A DNA stretch of 64,000 nt from Leptidea sinapis (GCF_905404315.1 NC_066265.1:31644501-31708500), one strand, 5' to 3'; positions 1 through 12,711 are shown, numbered from the stretch's first letter. Numbers and translations: made by a program. The notes: a model not told the origin generated them from the sequence alone.

Positions 1-1630
1 TAAATAAATAAATAGAATAGATACAGTTAAATATATAAAACAGTTACTGTCAATAAAATTGCTGTTTATTTATATCAGTCTTTGTATTGACGTGTTTAAA
101 TATCCAACTTCAGCTTGCTCGAGTTATGTCAAAGGAGCGGAAATTAAATTTTCTTTGGCAAAGAATAAGTTTGGAGCGATGGAGGACTCGCATATTGATA
201 TTAAATAGAACTTCACTGTCGAAGTCATACCCGCACTTAAAGTTCAAATTGTGTGTATTCAGACTTTAGAGTATTCAAAATAAATATAACATTTGCACAG
301 AGACGAGCTCAATGAAACTAATTTCATAGAAAATGTACGCATCATTTATCAACATTGTGTAAAAATCTAAAAACATTTAAGAGTCTGTTTCTAAGAAATA
401 ATAAATTTATAAAATTTGAGAAAGATATTTTGATATATAGCAGGTAGAATTTTTATTCTATGAATTTTAAGTAATATTACCAAAATTGTAATTGAATAAT
501 GATTCGACAACAATGTTAGTAAAAATATAATAATGTAGAATCTGAAGATTTCACATAATTTTTTTTTATTGTTGCAGGTAAATACGATAACATCTGAAGA
601 GACAGGATACTACACAAAGACACATAATTTCTAATAAAGCCATGCAGGTACAGTATACAAAGACTTAATTACTTATTATTATATACAAAGGAAATCCTTA
701 AAAAATTTTAAATGACTTAAGTCTCTTGCATTCACCTTTGCATATGGAATTGACATTATATCAAGATATTGAATATAATTAGATTGTATCCATGTTCGTA
801 ATTCTTCAATTTACAAAAAGCGTTGTCATATTACCAGGGGAACGTTTGTTATAAATGGAATTACTCCGGGAGACGTTTGACTGTCAGTCGTGAGTCGTGG
901 CAATTAAATGCCTTCGTCGACATAGCTCGTAAGAAATTATACACCGCCTTTAGAGCCCCGAGTGAAATAATTGAATAAAACGTGACCAAATGTACTTCCT
1001 TGGAGTACTCCGAGCTTAATACTTGTCGTGCGTCAGAAACTTGAGCTAAAATACGTACTTAATGCCTAAAATTGAAGGTGAAAACTTCTTTTGGTGCGCT
1101 GAACACTTTTTTTTATGTATTTAATGAGATTGAGCTGTCTGGTTCGGGTTTACAGTAGCGCTCGTTCAGCTAAAAGCGGCTTGAATCGACTTAGGGAGCG
1201 CGATCAGTCAAAACAAAACTTAACAAGAGTATTATTTATTTATATTTGTATTGTATGGAACAAAGAATAGTTAGTTGTATTTCGAATTATTAACCTCGCC
1301 TTGAAAATGTTTTCACTTCTGTCACATGATCTTAAGCACACACAGTTTTTTTTTGCACCAAATAAATTTAAAAATAGGATAGAAATGATTTTACTAGCGC
1401 GAAAAACACAAAAAGCTTTGTAACAAAAAGCTTTATATTATCGTAATCTTAAATGTTTTTTTTATTTTATTTCATGTACTAAATAAACGAAACAAAGTTC
1501 AAAAAACAACATTATTAAAGATGAAAATAAGCCGACTCAGTTCATAGTTGCCTTAGTGCAGAAAATACCTACACAACAACGTATATATATATAAAATATA
1601 TTGAAATGTTATAGTTAGATATTAACCAAA

Positions 1631-1668
1631 TGATAAATACATTGTCAAAGGTGACAATGTATTTATCA
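1631..1668. repeat. Perfect 17-bp inverted repeat
   Basis: Arms tgataaatacattgtca and its exact complement are separated by aagg. The stem is short and AT-rich. No flanking coding sequence or T-tract suggests a function. Confidence 0.8.
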
Positions 1669-2814
1669 AGGAAACAAGGAAAAATTTATGAATCAACAAG
1701 GGTTGTTGCGAAAAAATGTTCAAAAGCAATTTATGTAAGTGCCATATAAGATTTTTCAACTAGTTATAATATAAATCACTTAAGTGAAACTATTTTAATT
1801 TTAAAAGTTTTAATCCAATACAGTCTTCCAACTTTATTTTGAAATCAAATATCTCGCTATTTACTACTAAACTGAAAACTTCGTGGATTGAGAAAATATG
1901 CTTTTATTCTGTGTTTCGGACCAAACCAAAAGTCAGCATAAGACAAAAGAAGATAGTGAACCGGCATTTTTAAAGGTAACTCAAAATCATCAATGCATTT
2001 CTGCCGAGTTTGTTTTAACTTCAAAAGCTGGGGAGATTATTAAACTGAAGTCTATTTGAGAAGTCTGTAAAACACGAATTTAAATTTTTTATGTATATTT
2101 ATTGAATAATCCAGAAAAATACTAGAAAATACAAAACAAATACCTTGACCTCTAGATAATTCATCGAACCGATGCGGCGGTTAAAATTATATCGTTAGGG
2201 AGATTTTTCCCACTCAAATTCAATTTTAATCACTTCTCTTTTGACAGACTGTGAGTTCCTTTACTTATTTTAATGCTATAAAAGACGAATAAAGACATAA
2301 ATATAAAAATCCAATTTAGATTCATTAGATTGCTAATTAGTATAAATAAATAAAAAAAGGACAGTTTTAACGTAATTTAAGTGAGGTATGTTTAAATTGA
2401 AAACTTTCAAATAAGCGCAAGACCTACATTTTTTAAACGTAAGAGCCCATTGTTCATTGTCTTTTGTTTCAACGGGATGAAATACCTCGTCAAAATGTTA
2501 AAATGAAATGCGACAGGGTGGTATTGAAGTTACGGTGTCACTTTGGTGGAGTAAAACAAAAGTAAAACGGTCATATTTTCTTTAAAAATAACAATAATAT
2601 TGCTTATTCTTCGCAGAGTTTTTCCGTAGTTTTAATTGCCATTATTGAAATTTCTTTTGTCTCTGAGGGGACGGATATCAGACTAATACATTTATTCTGC
2701 TAATTTTATACTGTTTGATTGAATTTGTTATTTGATTGATTTCATTATTAGAAAATTTATACTATATCTAGATAGTGTCTCTGGCTGCTAAAAAACAGTC
2801 CAGTTTTAATCCTT

Positions 2815-2995
2815 TAGAGTGTGTGACAATTTATGTCTTATACTCGCGATTTGTATGTTACTTTGTGTTAGTGTGCGTAGATTGCTGAAATTAGAGGTTA
2901 ACTGTCAACCTCAAATGTTTCCAACGTTTTACAGCTGTCACGTTATATCTAGACATATAAATTATCTAAGATCTCATCATTAACAGTCGCCCAAT
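2815..2995 (+). repeat. Dispersed repeat family R, copy 1
   Basis: Shares blocks such as actcgcgatttgtatg, agaggttaact and cagctgtcac followed by tctagac with 48430-48600 and 49320-49460, and more weakly with 17485-17560. No open frame. Probably a non-autonomous DNA element, class unknown. Confidence 0.6.
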
Positions 2996-4592
2996 AATTA
3001 ATGTTACAATGATAAATTTTTAATCATCAAACAGTCAACAACATCAAATCAGTATCAAAACTGCATAAGCAATTTGATATTTTACGCCATTTTTTTCAAT
3101 AAAGTAATATTTTGAGTCGTGAATTGTACGTATGGTATGTTAGCAGTGTCTTTGAGAGACTTCCCTGTCTCTCTCTCTCTATTCACAAGAGATTCAGTTA
3201 AGTGAATTATTCGCGTAAACAACCCAGGTCATGATCTCAAATCGTGATTTGTATTTCATAAGTATGACTAAATTTCGATTATAAAATGATGCATGTAATA
3301 TTTTCAGTGTAAGCTGCAACAAAAATACATTAAATTATTATTAATGTTTCTACCTACATTTGAACCTAAAGATTATTATTTAAGACCAGTGTATCACAAC
3401 CACAGAAAATAAACCCCATTTGAGATTCACGAACATGAATTATTACCAGGGCATTAAGCCCTTAAATAATCCGATTAATATTACGGGTCATAACTACCTC
3501 GGGCATCCATTCCAACCCCTTTCAGACCGTTAAATCTTTTTCACCCTCGCGTCATGACTGAATCTTAGAAATTAAAAATTATTTCTCCCTCAAGTATTTC
3601 AGCGTAAACCACTTCCGCCTCACTTCTGTGCAGTTAATCAGTTTAAATATTTAATTACTCCGAGAAATGCTCAGTAGCATCCATTATTGCTTGACGTTTA
3701 TCATTGTTCCTATATTTTTCCATCTTCTTTATGAACGTTCTAGATTCTTCTGGTGCTTCGCAACAAGCAAAAAGTGATTCTTCAAAATCCAGATTACAAA
3801 TTTTATTTTTAAGCTGTTTGTTTTCACTTTTATTAACATTAGTATTATTATTATTGGCTAACGGACAACAAAACTGACCTTTGGTATTTCGTTTTTATTT
3901 TTGTTTTGCTTATCAGGCAATGATATTCCATCATGTCTTTTCCAAAACGAGTAAGCCTTAAGGCATGAAAATCTTTTATTGGATATGACAAAAAATTTTG
4001 TTGTAACGAAATAAATTTGAAAGTAAAACAAATCTATCCAATCATATAGTGAAATAATGTGCATGATAAATAGTATTGAAAATCCTCCAAAGCCGATTCT
4101 AAAAACATAACAGTAAATTTTTGAGAACCCCTTTGACTCTATAAACTATATTCATTTCAATTTCCACTCGAACATACCGTACTTTTAATTTAGCTTTCGC
4201 AATTATATTAATTTAGATTTCATTTACCCCTTTTTTATTTCCACCTTTATGAGCTTCTTTCGTCTTATCTTAATGGGAAATATTAATTTAGTTTTTAAGC
4301 CTTGGGACTGAATTTTTGTTAATTTGTTTTACATTGCTGGTAGCCTTAATTACTTGAATCTAATCTTCAATGAATTTTAATGAATTAAGATAATTTATGT
4401 AGACAATGGTAGAAATGCAGTATATCCTGGTCAATTATTTATTGATTTTGACTGCGGGAAATAATAATTATTTGTTGAACTGATTTTCTACGGCGACGCC
4501 ATTACAATAAATATTACTGCATTTCAATTCTGTTTTAATAAAATCAATTTTTTTGTCTCTTTCTTGATTTATATTTTTAAACTTCGCTTTTT

Positions 4593-4649
4593 AAGCTTCG
4601 TCCTATACTGAAAAGTGGACTGACCACTTTTCAGTATAGGACGAAGCTT
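4593..4649. repeat. Perfect 26-bp inverted repeat with 5-base loop
   Basis: The arm begins aagcttcgtcctatactg and ends aaaagtgg; its exact complement follows after actga. Perfect identity over 26 bp suggests a recent snap-back duplication or a hairpin-forming element. Confidence 0.9.
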
Positions 4650-5039
4650 TTTATACTATGCATATATTTATGTGAACCTTCGATTTTCTCACCTTCCAAG
4701 AAAGATAGCAACAAAAATGAAACAAAATTATACATAAAACAGTGCCTGAAAATATTTAAAAAACGGGATAGTTAACACACCCAATCTGAAAGTTAATATG
4801 TGCGGTTGGCGTGCCAGCGGGCTCTAACCGGAGTAATTTGGGAGGTGGAGTCGGGATCCCAAACAAGTTTCATGAGTTAATCGCTACCTTTGAACTTTGA
4901 CGGATGGGGAATATTTATGGCTTTCATCACGATACGGCCTCTGTAGTTATTGTCAGCCCGTACGTGCCCTCTGACTATTACATACACCATTGGCATTTTG
5001 TTTTGTTTCCGTATTTTTGCCGTTTTATTAACATTACAG

Positions 5040-5167
5040 CCTTAGTTTTTTATATCTATATTTATTTGTACAAATGTAATTTGTACCTAGACACTTGCAC
5101 GATATAGGCTCAAAACCCGTGCTTCTCGAGATGCACCTTAGCGCTCTTACTACCTAAGCCAACCGTC
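5040..5167 (-). mobile_element. tRNA-derived SINE, head visible
   Basis: Read on the minus strand it has an A-box-like tggcttaggtagtaagag and a B-box-like cgggttttgagcc about 30 bases apart, then an AT-rich body. The same head recurs at 25446-25600. It directly abuts the LINE tail that follows. Confidence 0.55.
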
Positions 5168-5486
5168 AAAATAATTCCACCTTCGCCAACACGCCACAAG
5201 TTAGGATATCATCCCCACCATCTGGATGTGTGGCGGTCCTCCACAGTGCGGTTTTCAAGGAGCTTTCTTCCTCGTACTACGAAGCTGTGGAATGAGCTTC
5301 CTTGTGCGGTGTTTCCGGAACGATACGACATGGGTGCCTTCAAAAAAAGCGCGTACACCTTCCTTAAAGGCCGGCAACGCTCTTGTGATTCCTCTGGTGA
5401 TGCAAGAGAATGTGGGCGGCGGTGATCACTTAACACCAGGTGACCCGTACGCTCGTTTGTCCTCCTATTCCATAAAAAAAATGCAT
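5168..5486 (+). mobile_element. Jockey-like LINE, 5'-truncated ORF2 C-terminus and 3' tail
   Basis: The reading frame at 5228-5425 gives FSRSFLPRTTKLWNELPCAV and PERYDMGAFKKSAYTFLKGR, the typical C-terminal end of ORF2 in Jockey/CR1-like LINEs. It continues into a 3' UTR and an A-run (about 5474-5481). Dead, heavily truncated copy. Related fragments lie at 15468, 18066, 19485, 23565 and 27335. Confidence 0.8.
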
Positions 5487-5539
5487 GTTCCGTAAATCTT
5501 GGTAGTTTGTTCAACTCTCTCACAACCCGTTGTGGCGTG

Positions 5540-5690
5540 CGTCATGATTTAAAAGATCGGCTTGGAGATTTTTATCACTTCTTCTCCCCATGTGAAAGTC
5601 ACTTTACGAACTGATGTAGCTTGATAACGTTACCAAGTGATGTTGAAATATGTTGTTATTGTCACTCCCTATGGTAAATAATTATATTTC
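5540..5690 (+). repeat. Dispersed repeat with tccctatggta end, copy 1
   Basis: Shares gatttaaaagat, ttcttctccccatgt and gaactgatgtagctt with 21630-21760. Looks like the 3' end of a LINE, not identified further. Confidence 0.55.
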
Positions 5691-6040
5691 TATTCTATTA
5701 TATTTTATAGTAATGCGCTATAAATATTTACTGAACCAAACAAAGTGTATATTTTTCATGTTTAAATGAAACCCAAGCTATACGGTATCTAAATAACTCA
5801 CTTATCCGTCGTAAAATTCAATATGACATAAAATGATCGCGTTCCGTTTTACGGTCGCGGGTCGATCGTCGCTGCTATAGTTTATGTCGTGTCAGTTTGC
5901 GAATCAAAACAACGTAAAACGTAACGCAATATCGCTGCACGGAATCGCGCAGAACCATTTTTATGAGTTTCTTACTCGTTTTCGATTATGGCATTATGTT
6001 TTGTGATACAATATATGTTGTTGTTTGGATTTACCAAGAA

Positions 6041-6096
6041 GGCAGGGCGTATCATTTACCATCAGTTGAATTTCTTGTCACTTATCTCATAAAAAA
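6041..6096 (+). mobile_element. Poly-A SINE (family S1), 3' fragment
   Basis: Matches only the last about 55 bases of the family (gcagggcgtatcatttacc, then ctcataaaaaa). The S1 consensus seen here runs from gtgggaggctcctttgcaca to a terminal ATAAAAAA. Confidence 0.65.
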
Positions 6097-6175
6097 TATT
6101 GATAGTTCTTAAAAATTAGACACTAAATTTTTTAGGCTTTCACATACAGTATTTGAGCGCTTTCGCACTACGTCC

Positions 6176-6345
6176 GATCCGAATCCGATCCGTATCCTTG
6201 AAAAAACGGTCCGAGGTAGTCGTAGAACTATTTCTATGATAGTTTACGAACTAGATCCGGCTTCCGTCATCCGATTTCTTTCCGTCAACTGTTAGAAATA
6301 GTTCTAGGACTACCCCGGACCGGGTACGGATCGGATCGTACCAAA
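6176..6345. mobile_element. Foldback/MITE-like palindromic element
   Basis: Arms 6185-6236 and 6293-6334 are near-complementary: ccgatccgtatcc plus gtagtcgtagaactattt on the left against its complement on the right. The outer left end repeats gatccgaatccgatccg. No open frame. The superfamily cannot be decided because the right end looks eroded. Confidence 0.65.
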
Positions 6346-7039
6346 TATTTTTAGACCGAAAGACTACTAAAAGTATGTATGATAATAAAAATAACTAATA
6401 ACTTTAATTTTGAAGTGTCTATCAGACATTTAAATAGTAATTATATATTAAGATTGACTCATTATCCAATTTATACGAATTTCAAGTAATTTTTAACCGA
6501 AAAAAGTAAGAAATTTTTAAGTTTCTCACCAACTCCTCTCGACGTCTAAGACCTTGTCTTGTATATTATGTTGTTAAAAATTACGTTTTCAAATCGTATC
6601 GAACTTGTTTGGTATATTTCGAATAAACATAATTGACTACTATATTCAATTAAAATTAGCAATAAAACAATTCATATGTTTAAGTAAGTGAGTTGTGTTA
6701 GCATTAGAGTTATTCAAAAATCAACTCTATTTTGTTCAACTAGGGTCTTCATCTCATTAACAAAACATTGAAATATGGGACGCAATTTGTAATGGCTGGG
6801 TTTTTATGACGTCATCAAAACGTTTAAACTCGTAAACGTCGGGAATTTTCACGAAATTGAAATACCGAAACGTATTTCATGTAACACTACCTAAGTATAA
6901 GTTATTTTACTGTTCCTACTTAGAATTCTTATTTAAACAACGGTGAGGTTAGTTATTAGCTAAAGATGTTATAGAAGACACGTCGAGCGAATGAGTGAAG
7001 AAAGTATGACTTATAAAATATATAAGGCGAGTGCGTGGG

Positions 7040-7380
7040 GGCAAGTCGGTCGCGGGAGACTTCGTAGAACATTCGTCGACCAAATTGGGGAGTTTTGAGA
7101 AAAAGAAAGGTCCGAAGCACCCGGAACCGGCGAGTATGTATGAGTATGTAAGGATAGAAGCAAGTGGCATTCTATTGTCTCTACCTACCCCGACGGGAAC
7201 AAGGCGTGAGTATGTGTTTGTGTGTGTTATAGAGTCGTATCCAAGATATGGAAAAAGAAATAGAGGGAGACAAACGACAGAGAAGATGATTGCAAAAGAA
7301 TGCTGGATCAGCATGAAGAAGAACAACTTACGACAGGAAAATGGGGAAAGATCTGGATGAGGCCTATGTTTATATACAAG
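7040..7380. other. GC-richer stretch open on both strands, probably repeat-derived
   Basis: Overlapping open frames of about 110 codons (plus) and 144 codons (minus) occur here. The block with ctaccccgacgggaac resembles, from memory, a sequence common in moth genomes. No domain is recognisable in either frame, so I do not call a gene. Confidence 0.35.
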
Positions 7381-8245
7381 CAAGCATTACATAAATAAAA
7401 GAATTTTATATTAGGTGGAATACAATCATATCGATTTAGTATAAGTTGTTAAGGATGTACCTTTGGCATTCATTTTGGAATGGGTGGTAGTTTTTTGACT
7501 TTCAATAAGTGATGTCACATCCTATTTTGAATACAAATATTTGAATTTGAATTTATTTAGTTTGCTTGCAATAAAGGCTTCATTTAAGGTTCAGCTGATG
7601 GTTGACTGTGATTTTGAGGGTTGGACTTAATCTATCTAATAGCATTAATAACTAGTAAGTTAGCCACGTGACCTGTTGATGGCTTGTATTAAAAAAAACA
7701 CTTTTAATAAGACTTGTGAAGTAATAGTGTGCAAAATTATGGCACTCAAAATAAATTCAGAATTTTTTATAGTAAAAATCACTGCTATAAATTTTATTTC
7801 AAAAACAAAAGCTTAAAAACATTTGAGTTTGGCGCCAACAATCCGCCATTTTTTTAAATACCCTATGTCACTCTCACATTAGAATCTAATGACACCTCTC
7901 AAGCTAAAATCCACCGATGTTGGTACTTTCAAAATAGCTGTTCAGGCGGCAGAGCGTGCCAAACAATTAAACATACATACATATATAGTCTCAAAACTAT
8001 AATCCTCCTTCTAGCGCAGTCGGGAAAAAACTACTAGGACATCATAAGACCTGAGCACTCTACAACCGTCACCTAAGAGTGCGAGTTTGTAGGTAAACAC
8101 CTAGGATAAAGTATTAACTGGACTCGCCATGCATGTACACCCGAAAGTTACAAACATTATACAAGGATGAAAACAGAACAAATTAAAAAGTAGTCAATCA
8201 TGATGGACAAGTATGGCCTTTGCACGAGAATCATAATTTGAACTT

Positions 8246-8378
8246 ACTTTTTTTATGACATTAAGGGACGAGACGAGCAAGACGCTAATGGTAATTGATA
8301 CGTCCTGCTCATTACAATGCAGTGCCGCTCAGGATTCTTGAAAAACCCAAGAATTCTGAGGGGCACTACAATTGAACT
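8246..8378 (-). mobile_element. Poly-A SINE S1, truncated
   Basis: Begins with the complement of the A-tail (tttttttatgacattaagg), then gggacgagacgagcaagacg and gtgccgctcaggattcttg, and stops after ggggcactacaattg. Only the 3' third of the element remains. Confidence 0.8.
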
Positions 8379-9246
8379 TACTTACCGATGAAATGTAATG
8401 TTTTGACTAATGTGTATAGTTACAGGTTATGGAAGAGTTTTCGTAGTTAGATATACGCCCATGAAACACACTGTTAATACGTTGTTTCACCACTACCGTT
8501 CCGATTAACACTAATTCACTTATTACTCGCTGGTGGTCTCTAGGTCACCCGTAAGGCGACATTCTTAACGTGACGATGTCACTTCTAGCAGTACGCGTTC
8601 TATGATACATTTCAAGATTGCAAGATTATTTTTGTATGTAGTACAACATACTAATAACATCCTATATAATTATTTGGTAAAAAAAACTGGATTGTTATTA
8701 CAGCAGCAATATAAATACACGCTGTATCAAAATTTCAATTGTCTATGTGATACCGTTTATGGGATACAGCCAGTTGACAGACGGAAGGATGTACGGATGA
8801 AAACCGACCACCAAGTAATAGTTGATTACGCTTCACATAATCTTAAAAAAATTACATATATACAGTATGAAAATAAAACATCCACAGTTCATCTGTTTGT
8901 AAATGGAAATCTACTTTATATAAATTCCTTAATTAGTCTAAATTAAAAAAAAAATCTTAATATTATTACCATAATTATTCACTTCTATTTGTCCAAATAT
9001 ATATTTTCTCTGTATTTTTCTTTTATAATACTACATTACCTAAAGCTAGTTTTAAAATCGCTATTATTGTTGTATTTTCATAGTTATCAACTTATGCTAA
9101 ACATGCTGAGTACACACCCTCGTGGTGTTGCAGCCTATCTTGTATTTAGCTGACAGTTTTTTTTGTTTATTATGTATTTGTTGTAATTCTGTTGTGTGTA
9201 CCTATTAAATAAATAAAAAAACAAAATTGATAACCCTCAATTCTGA

Positions 9247-9405
9247 GATTAATTACACAAATAAAATTTGAAAACAAAATTTATGAACAAGGCGGGACTC
9301 GAACCCGCGACATCTCACGCTCGCACCGAACGCGAGAGGTCGCGGGTTCGAGTCCCGCATCATTCTAAATTTTTTTTTTGAAATTTTATTTATGTAACAT
9401 ACAAT
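9247..9405. repeat. Palindrome built around two head-to-head tRNA T-arm sequences
   Basis: The centre has gcgggactcgaacccgcg at about 9293-9310 and its complement cgcgggttcgagtcccgc at about 9341-9358, the classic T-arm/B-box. The similarity extends outward into complementary AT-rich arms (caaataaaatttgaaaacaa left, ttgaaattttatttatg right). Neither half is a full tRNA. Possibly an inverted pair of tRNA-derived SINE ends or a foldback element that captured a tRNA arm. Confidence 0.7.
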
Positions 9406-9727
9406 ATGTTCATTTAAAGGGGGCAGTACGGGGAAGTCCTAATCCAGAAGAGATACATAAAAACTATTTAGGAACCATTTTCTTATTTTTCGTAAGAACA
9501 ACGTGGTTTAATACTTATCTAAAGTTCAAATATAATAATTTCAGATTAAAGTTTGTTTTACATTTATTGCTTGTGTAACTATCGACTTTGATTCATATTC
9601 TTTACAGGAATTGGCTTTTAGTATGAGATTTTTTTTTAATAAATTTGACCAACTTCTATAACAGCTCAGATTTTTTCTTCCCATACAATGAAATGATCCT
9701 CACATGAAACTGATTCGATCAAAAAAA

Positions 9728-10109
9728 TCTATACTAATATTATAAAGCTGTGCAGTGTTTGTTTGTTTGTTTGTTTGTTTGTTTGTTTGTTTGTTTGTTT
9801 GTTTGTTTGAACGCGCTAATCTCTGGTACTACTGGTCCGATTTGAATGATTCTTTCAGTGTTGGGTAGTCCATTTATCGAGGAAGGCTATAGGCTATGTT
9901 TTTTTTTTTAATTAGGGATCCGTAATAAAATTGCTATTTTGTAACACAAGGTGTAAAATCGAAAACCTATTTTTGCGTGCGCTGCAAAAACTATTGACAA
10001 TAGAACAAAATGATGTACAGGCTATAATATAGCCAATATTTTATTACTTATAAGACTATCGCGTGAATTATACTTTATATGGCAAAACAACGTTTGCCGG
10101 GTCAGCTAG
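9728..10109 (+). mobile_element. Non-autonomous Helitron with (GTTT)13
   Basis: Starts TCTATACTAATATTATAAA after an A-run and ends gccgggtcagCTAG followed by T, the Helitron pattern (5' TC, 3' CTRR, A/T target). Thirteen GTTT units occupy 9757-9808, and the internal block gaacgcgctaatctctgg is typical of lepidopteran microsatellite-bearing Helitrons. No Rep/helicase coding. Confidence 0.75.
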
Positions 10110-11599
10110 TAAATACATATGTCAAATTATTTCTACAGAAAAGAGTAAACGGTTACAAAGATAGTTATTGTATCTATTGTGGATAAAGATTCCTCCATAC
10201 TGTTCCACTTAAAAACACCCTGTATATATACTGAGAAAGTAATGTCTGAAAATGATTGACGCGCCCAAATATTTCATAATATAACATATTGCGATAGATA
10301 TAAGCGTTTACCCAACTGAGGGACTCCCAGCTCCCAAATTTACGATCCTACCTGTTCCGACGTGTTACGGATGAACTATACTTGGATGTGGCTGTTGAAA
10401 CAAATGATTTAACAAAGATTTCCCCACGGATAAACCTTACATGGTTTCTTGTGGGTGACTTTATATGTATTTTCTCTGTAATACTTTTAATTGTGAACAA
10501 TAAAGAAAAAAAAACACAATTTTTTTTCCATTGCATTCCATAGGTATAAAAACCTATGTAACATAAGCATTAAAAAATGTATAATTGTAATTTTGTTGTG
10601 TGTGTACATTTAATATTATTTCAAAAAATAATGTATACATTGTTCTATGTAGCCAAATAGTTAGAATTTTTGTCTGTTTGTTTGTTCATGCTGGTCTTTC
10701 TTATGGAAGAAGAGAAGGACATAAAAAAGCTTATGGGTCATTGGATGTTTATTCACTGAAAAGCTCACATTCTTCTGCAACACACAAATATACGTGAACA
10801 AATTCACGGGCACTCTCAATTTCATATATCAAAACATTAACCAACACTCAACTTAATGCAACTCAAATATTTTATTCGATGTTGAATATCTGTGTAAAAA
10901 AAGAATATCTTCTTTTCATAGTTTTAATTCCTTAAATTATTTTAGTAAATACTAAATTGTTTGTTAGCGAAATGTCCATATTTTCATAGATCCATGTTTT
11001 CTTCTTATTGACGACTGTGATGTATTACAATGTAAGTGAGGTGTAAACAACACTTTTAGGCTCATTGTTACCCGCAATATGGTTTACCTTTTATAATCCA
11101 ATCTACAGAATAAATTTAACATGAAGTTTTCTTTTCACAATTTAATAATAAAAAACAAATTCGGTACTTAACGTGACATCCAAATTGCAAAAGAGAATAC
11201 GGGCTTAAACTATCAACACCTGGGATCCAATTAGTTCTAAATTGAAACCCATAACTTCACAATATATCAAAAAAGAAGAGAACACTATCACTTTATGCTG
11301 CTAAAACCCATATTATGTTACAGCAAATTCCACCTCCGAGGCAACAAATGGCCTTCGCAATAACAAATAGGATAACTACCATCTCGCATCGTGTCAACCG
11401 CAGTCTCCCTGAAAACGTGATCCTGCAAGGTTCACGAAACGTCCCGTTAAATAAATAGTAATAAAAATGAAACTTTTAGGAAAAGACCTAATTTAAATTA
11501 CACGCGTTTTAATCCTTTAAAAAGTGTTTTACGTAAATAAAAGATTTTATTTATTCTTTTACACTTTTCATACTCTCTTAAACTTAAAAAGTACAATAT

Positions 11600-11700
11600 T
11601 GTTAATTTTATTAAAAAGATACCAAAAAATAGTGCTGGGAGAGATTCTTGCCTCACTTCTTCTCTCTCAGAGCGCCATATATTTCCGAAGCAGTGGTAGT
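11600..11700 (+). mobile_element. Interspersed repeat X, left part
   Basis: Shares ctgggagagattcttgcctc and gagcgccatatatttccga with the fuller copy at 37136-37300. It is interrupted at about 11700 by a tRNA-derived SINE; its right end resumes at about 11967. Confidence 0.65.
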
Positions 11701-11964
11701 AATAATAATATAATAATATTGACACACTTTTTACACAAATTATCTTGCCCCAAACTAGGCATAGCCTATCATAGCATACTATGGGATGGGATGGGACAAG
11801 ACAACGATATATTTAATACAATATGTATACTTAAACATACATAAATACATATAAGCATCCATGACTCGGAAACGAACATCCATATTCATCTTATCCTACC
11901 GGGATTTGAACCCGGGACCTCTAGCTTAGTAGTCAGGGTCACTAACCATGCGGCTATATGGGGC
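11700..11964 (-). mobile_element. tRNA-derived SINE (family S2), nested in repeat X
   Basis: On the minus strand it has a tRNA-like head (A-box-like ccgcatggttagtgaccc, B-box cccgggttcaaatccc), the body tccgagtcatggatgctta, and an ATT/TAA-rich tail. Related copies are at 22846-23033, 37396-37582 and, decayed, 43225-43325. Confidence 0.75.
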
Positions 11965-11966
11965 TG

Positions 11967-12022
11967 AATGAAATCTGGGAATTAATTTTGAGAAAATAAA
12001 TGCCTCTGTTATGCCTTTGATA
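11967..12022 (+). mobile_element. Interspersed repeat X, right part
   Basis: gaattaattttgagaaaata then aatgcc and atgccttt corresponds to the right end of the copy at 37136-37300, so the S2 SINE split one original element. Confidence 0.6.
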
Positions 12023-12496
12023 TAACTATATATACCTATAGCTTTCTGATGGGTGCCAGTGATAACTTGATGTGGTTATCAGGTGACAGGTGTGTTCGTG
12101 TATACCCTATAAAATATCTTTACACTCAGCCATTTTTTAAATATATGCTTAGTTATATATTAGGTTATTATATGCTAAATTTCAATTAACTCGGACTTAA
12201 GATCTTAAATTAACAGCGACAAAGTTTGAGAGTAAATTTAATTAAAAATCTCTTGTTCCTGAGGTGATATATGAACAAAGACTTGGAACGGAAAGCTTTT
12301 GAACTCTGACTATTGTCTTATGAACTATTTATAGCAGGAGGGATTCTATTTGATGAGTTATAAGAAAATTTAAGCACGTATTTTTATGAATACATATAAA
12401 TAAAATTCAAGTGTCTGTTTGAAATAACTGTTTTTTATTATACTCGTATGTATATGAATATATATACGGAACATACACCAAGATAACATTTCTTAC

Positions 12497-12711
12497 AATT
12501 TTTGTCTGTCTGTTTGATCCGGCTAATCTCTGAAATGGCTGGACCGATTTTGACGGGACTTTTATTGGAAGGTAGCTGATGTGATAAGGAGTAACTTAGG
12601 CTACGTTTATTTCAGAAAAATTCTTTTATTTTAGAAAAATAAAGTAATGTTGCAATGTCCAAGAAACGGTGTAACTCTAAAAAAACGCGGACGAAGTCGA
12701 GGGAATCAGTT
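12497..12711 (+). mobile_element. Decayed Helitron-like element
   Basis: Contains gatccggctaatctctgaa, ctggaccgattttgacggg and the near-terminal ggacgaagtcgagggaatca, the hallmark blocks of lepidopteran non-autonomous Helitrons. The ending gttagta is a degenerate CTAG|T. Confidence 0.55.

Larger units (their letters stand above)
1..4590. other. Non-coding AT-rich DNA
   Basis: No supported gene. It contains a perfect hairpin (1631-1668), a member of a dispersed repeat family (2815-2995), a short CT run (about 3168-3181) and two unique-looking GC-richer islands at about 840-1060 and 3400-3640. The islands could be conserved regulatory DNA, but this is inference only. Confidence 0.5.

Noticed and set aside
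1631..1668. Pre-miRNA
   Set aside because: The stem is perfect but only 17 bp with a 4-base loop, too short for a usual animal pre-miRNA.
6949..7383. 144-codon minus-strand and 109-codon plus-strand open frames
   Set aside because: Overlap each other, no domain, and the sequence looks repeat-derived.
8602..8946. 114-codon plus-strand open frame
   Set aside because: AT-driven composition (Tyr, Leu, Asn), no domain, no splice or promoter context.
9757..9808. Possible CRISPR-like or regulatory tandem array
   Set aside because: Thirteen GTTT units inside a Helitron; a microsatellite without spacers.
11888..11965. tRNA gene from the B-box and A-box on the minus strand
   Set aside because: The acceptor and D stems do not pair and the sequence continues into a repeated SINE body.
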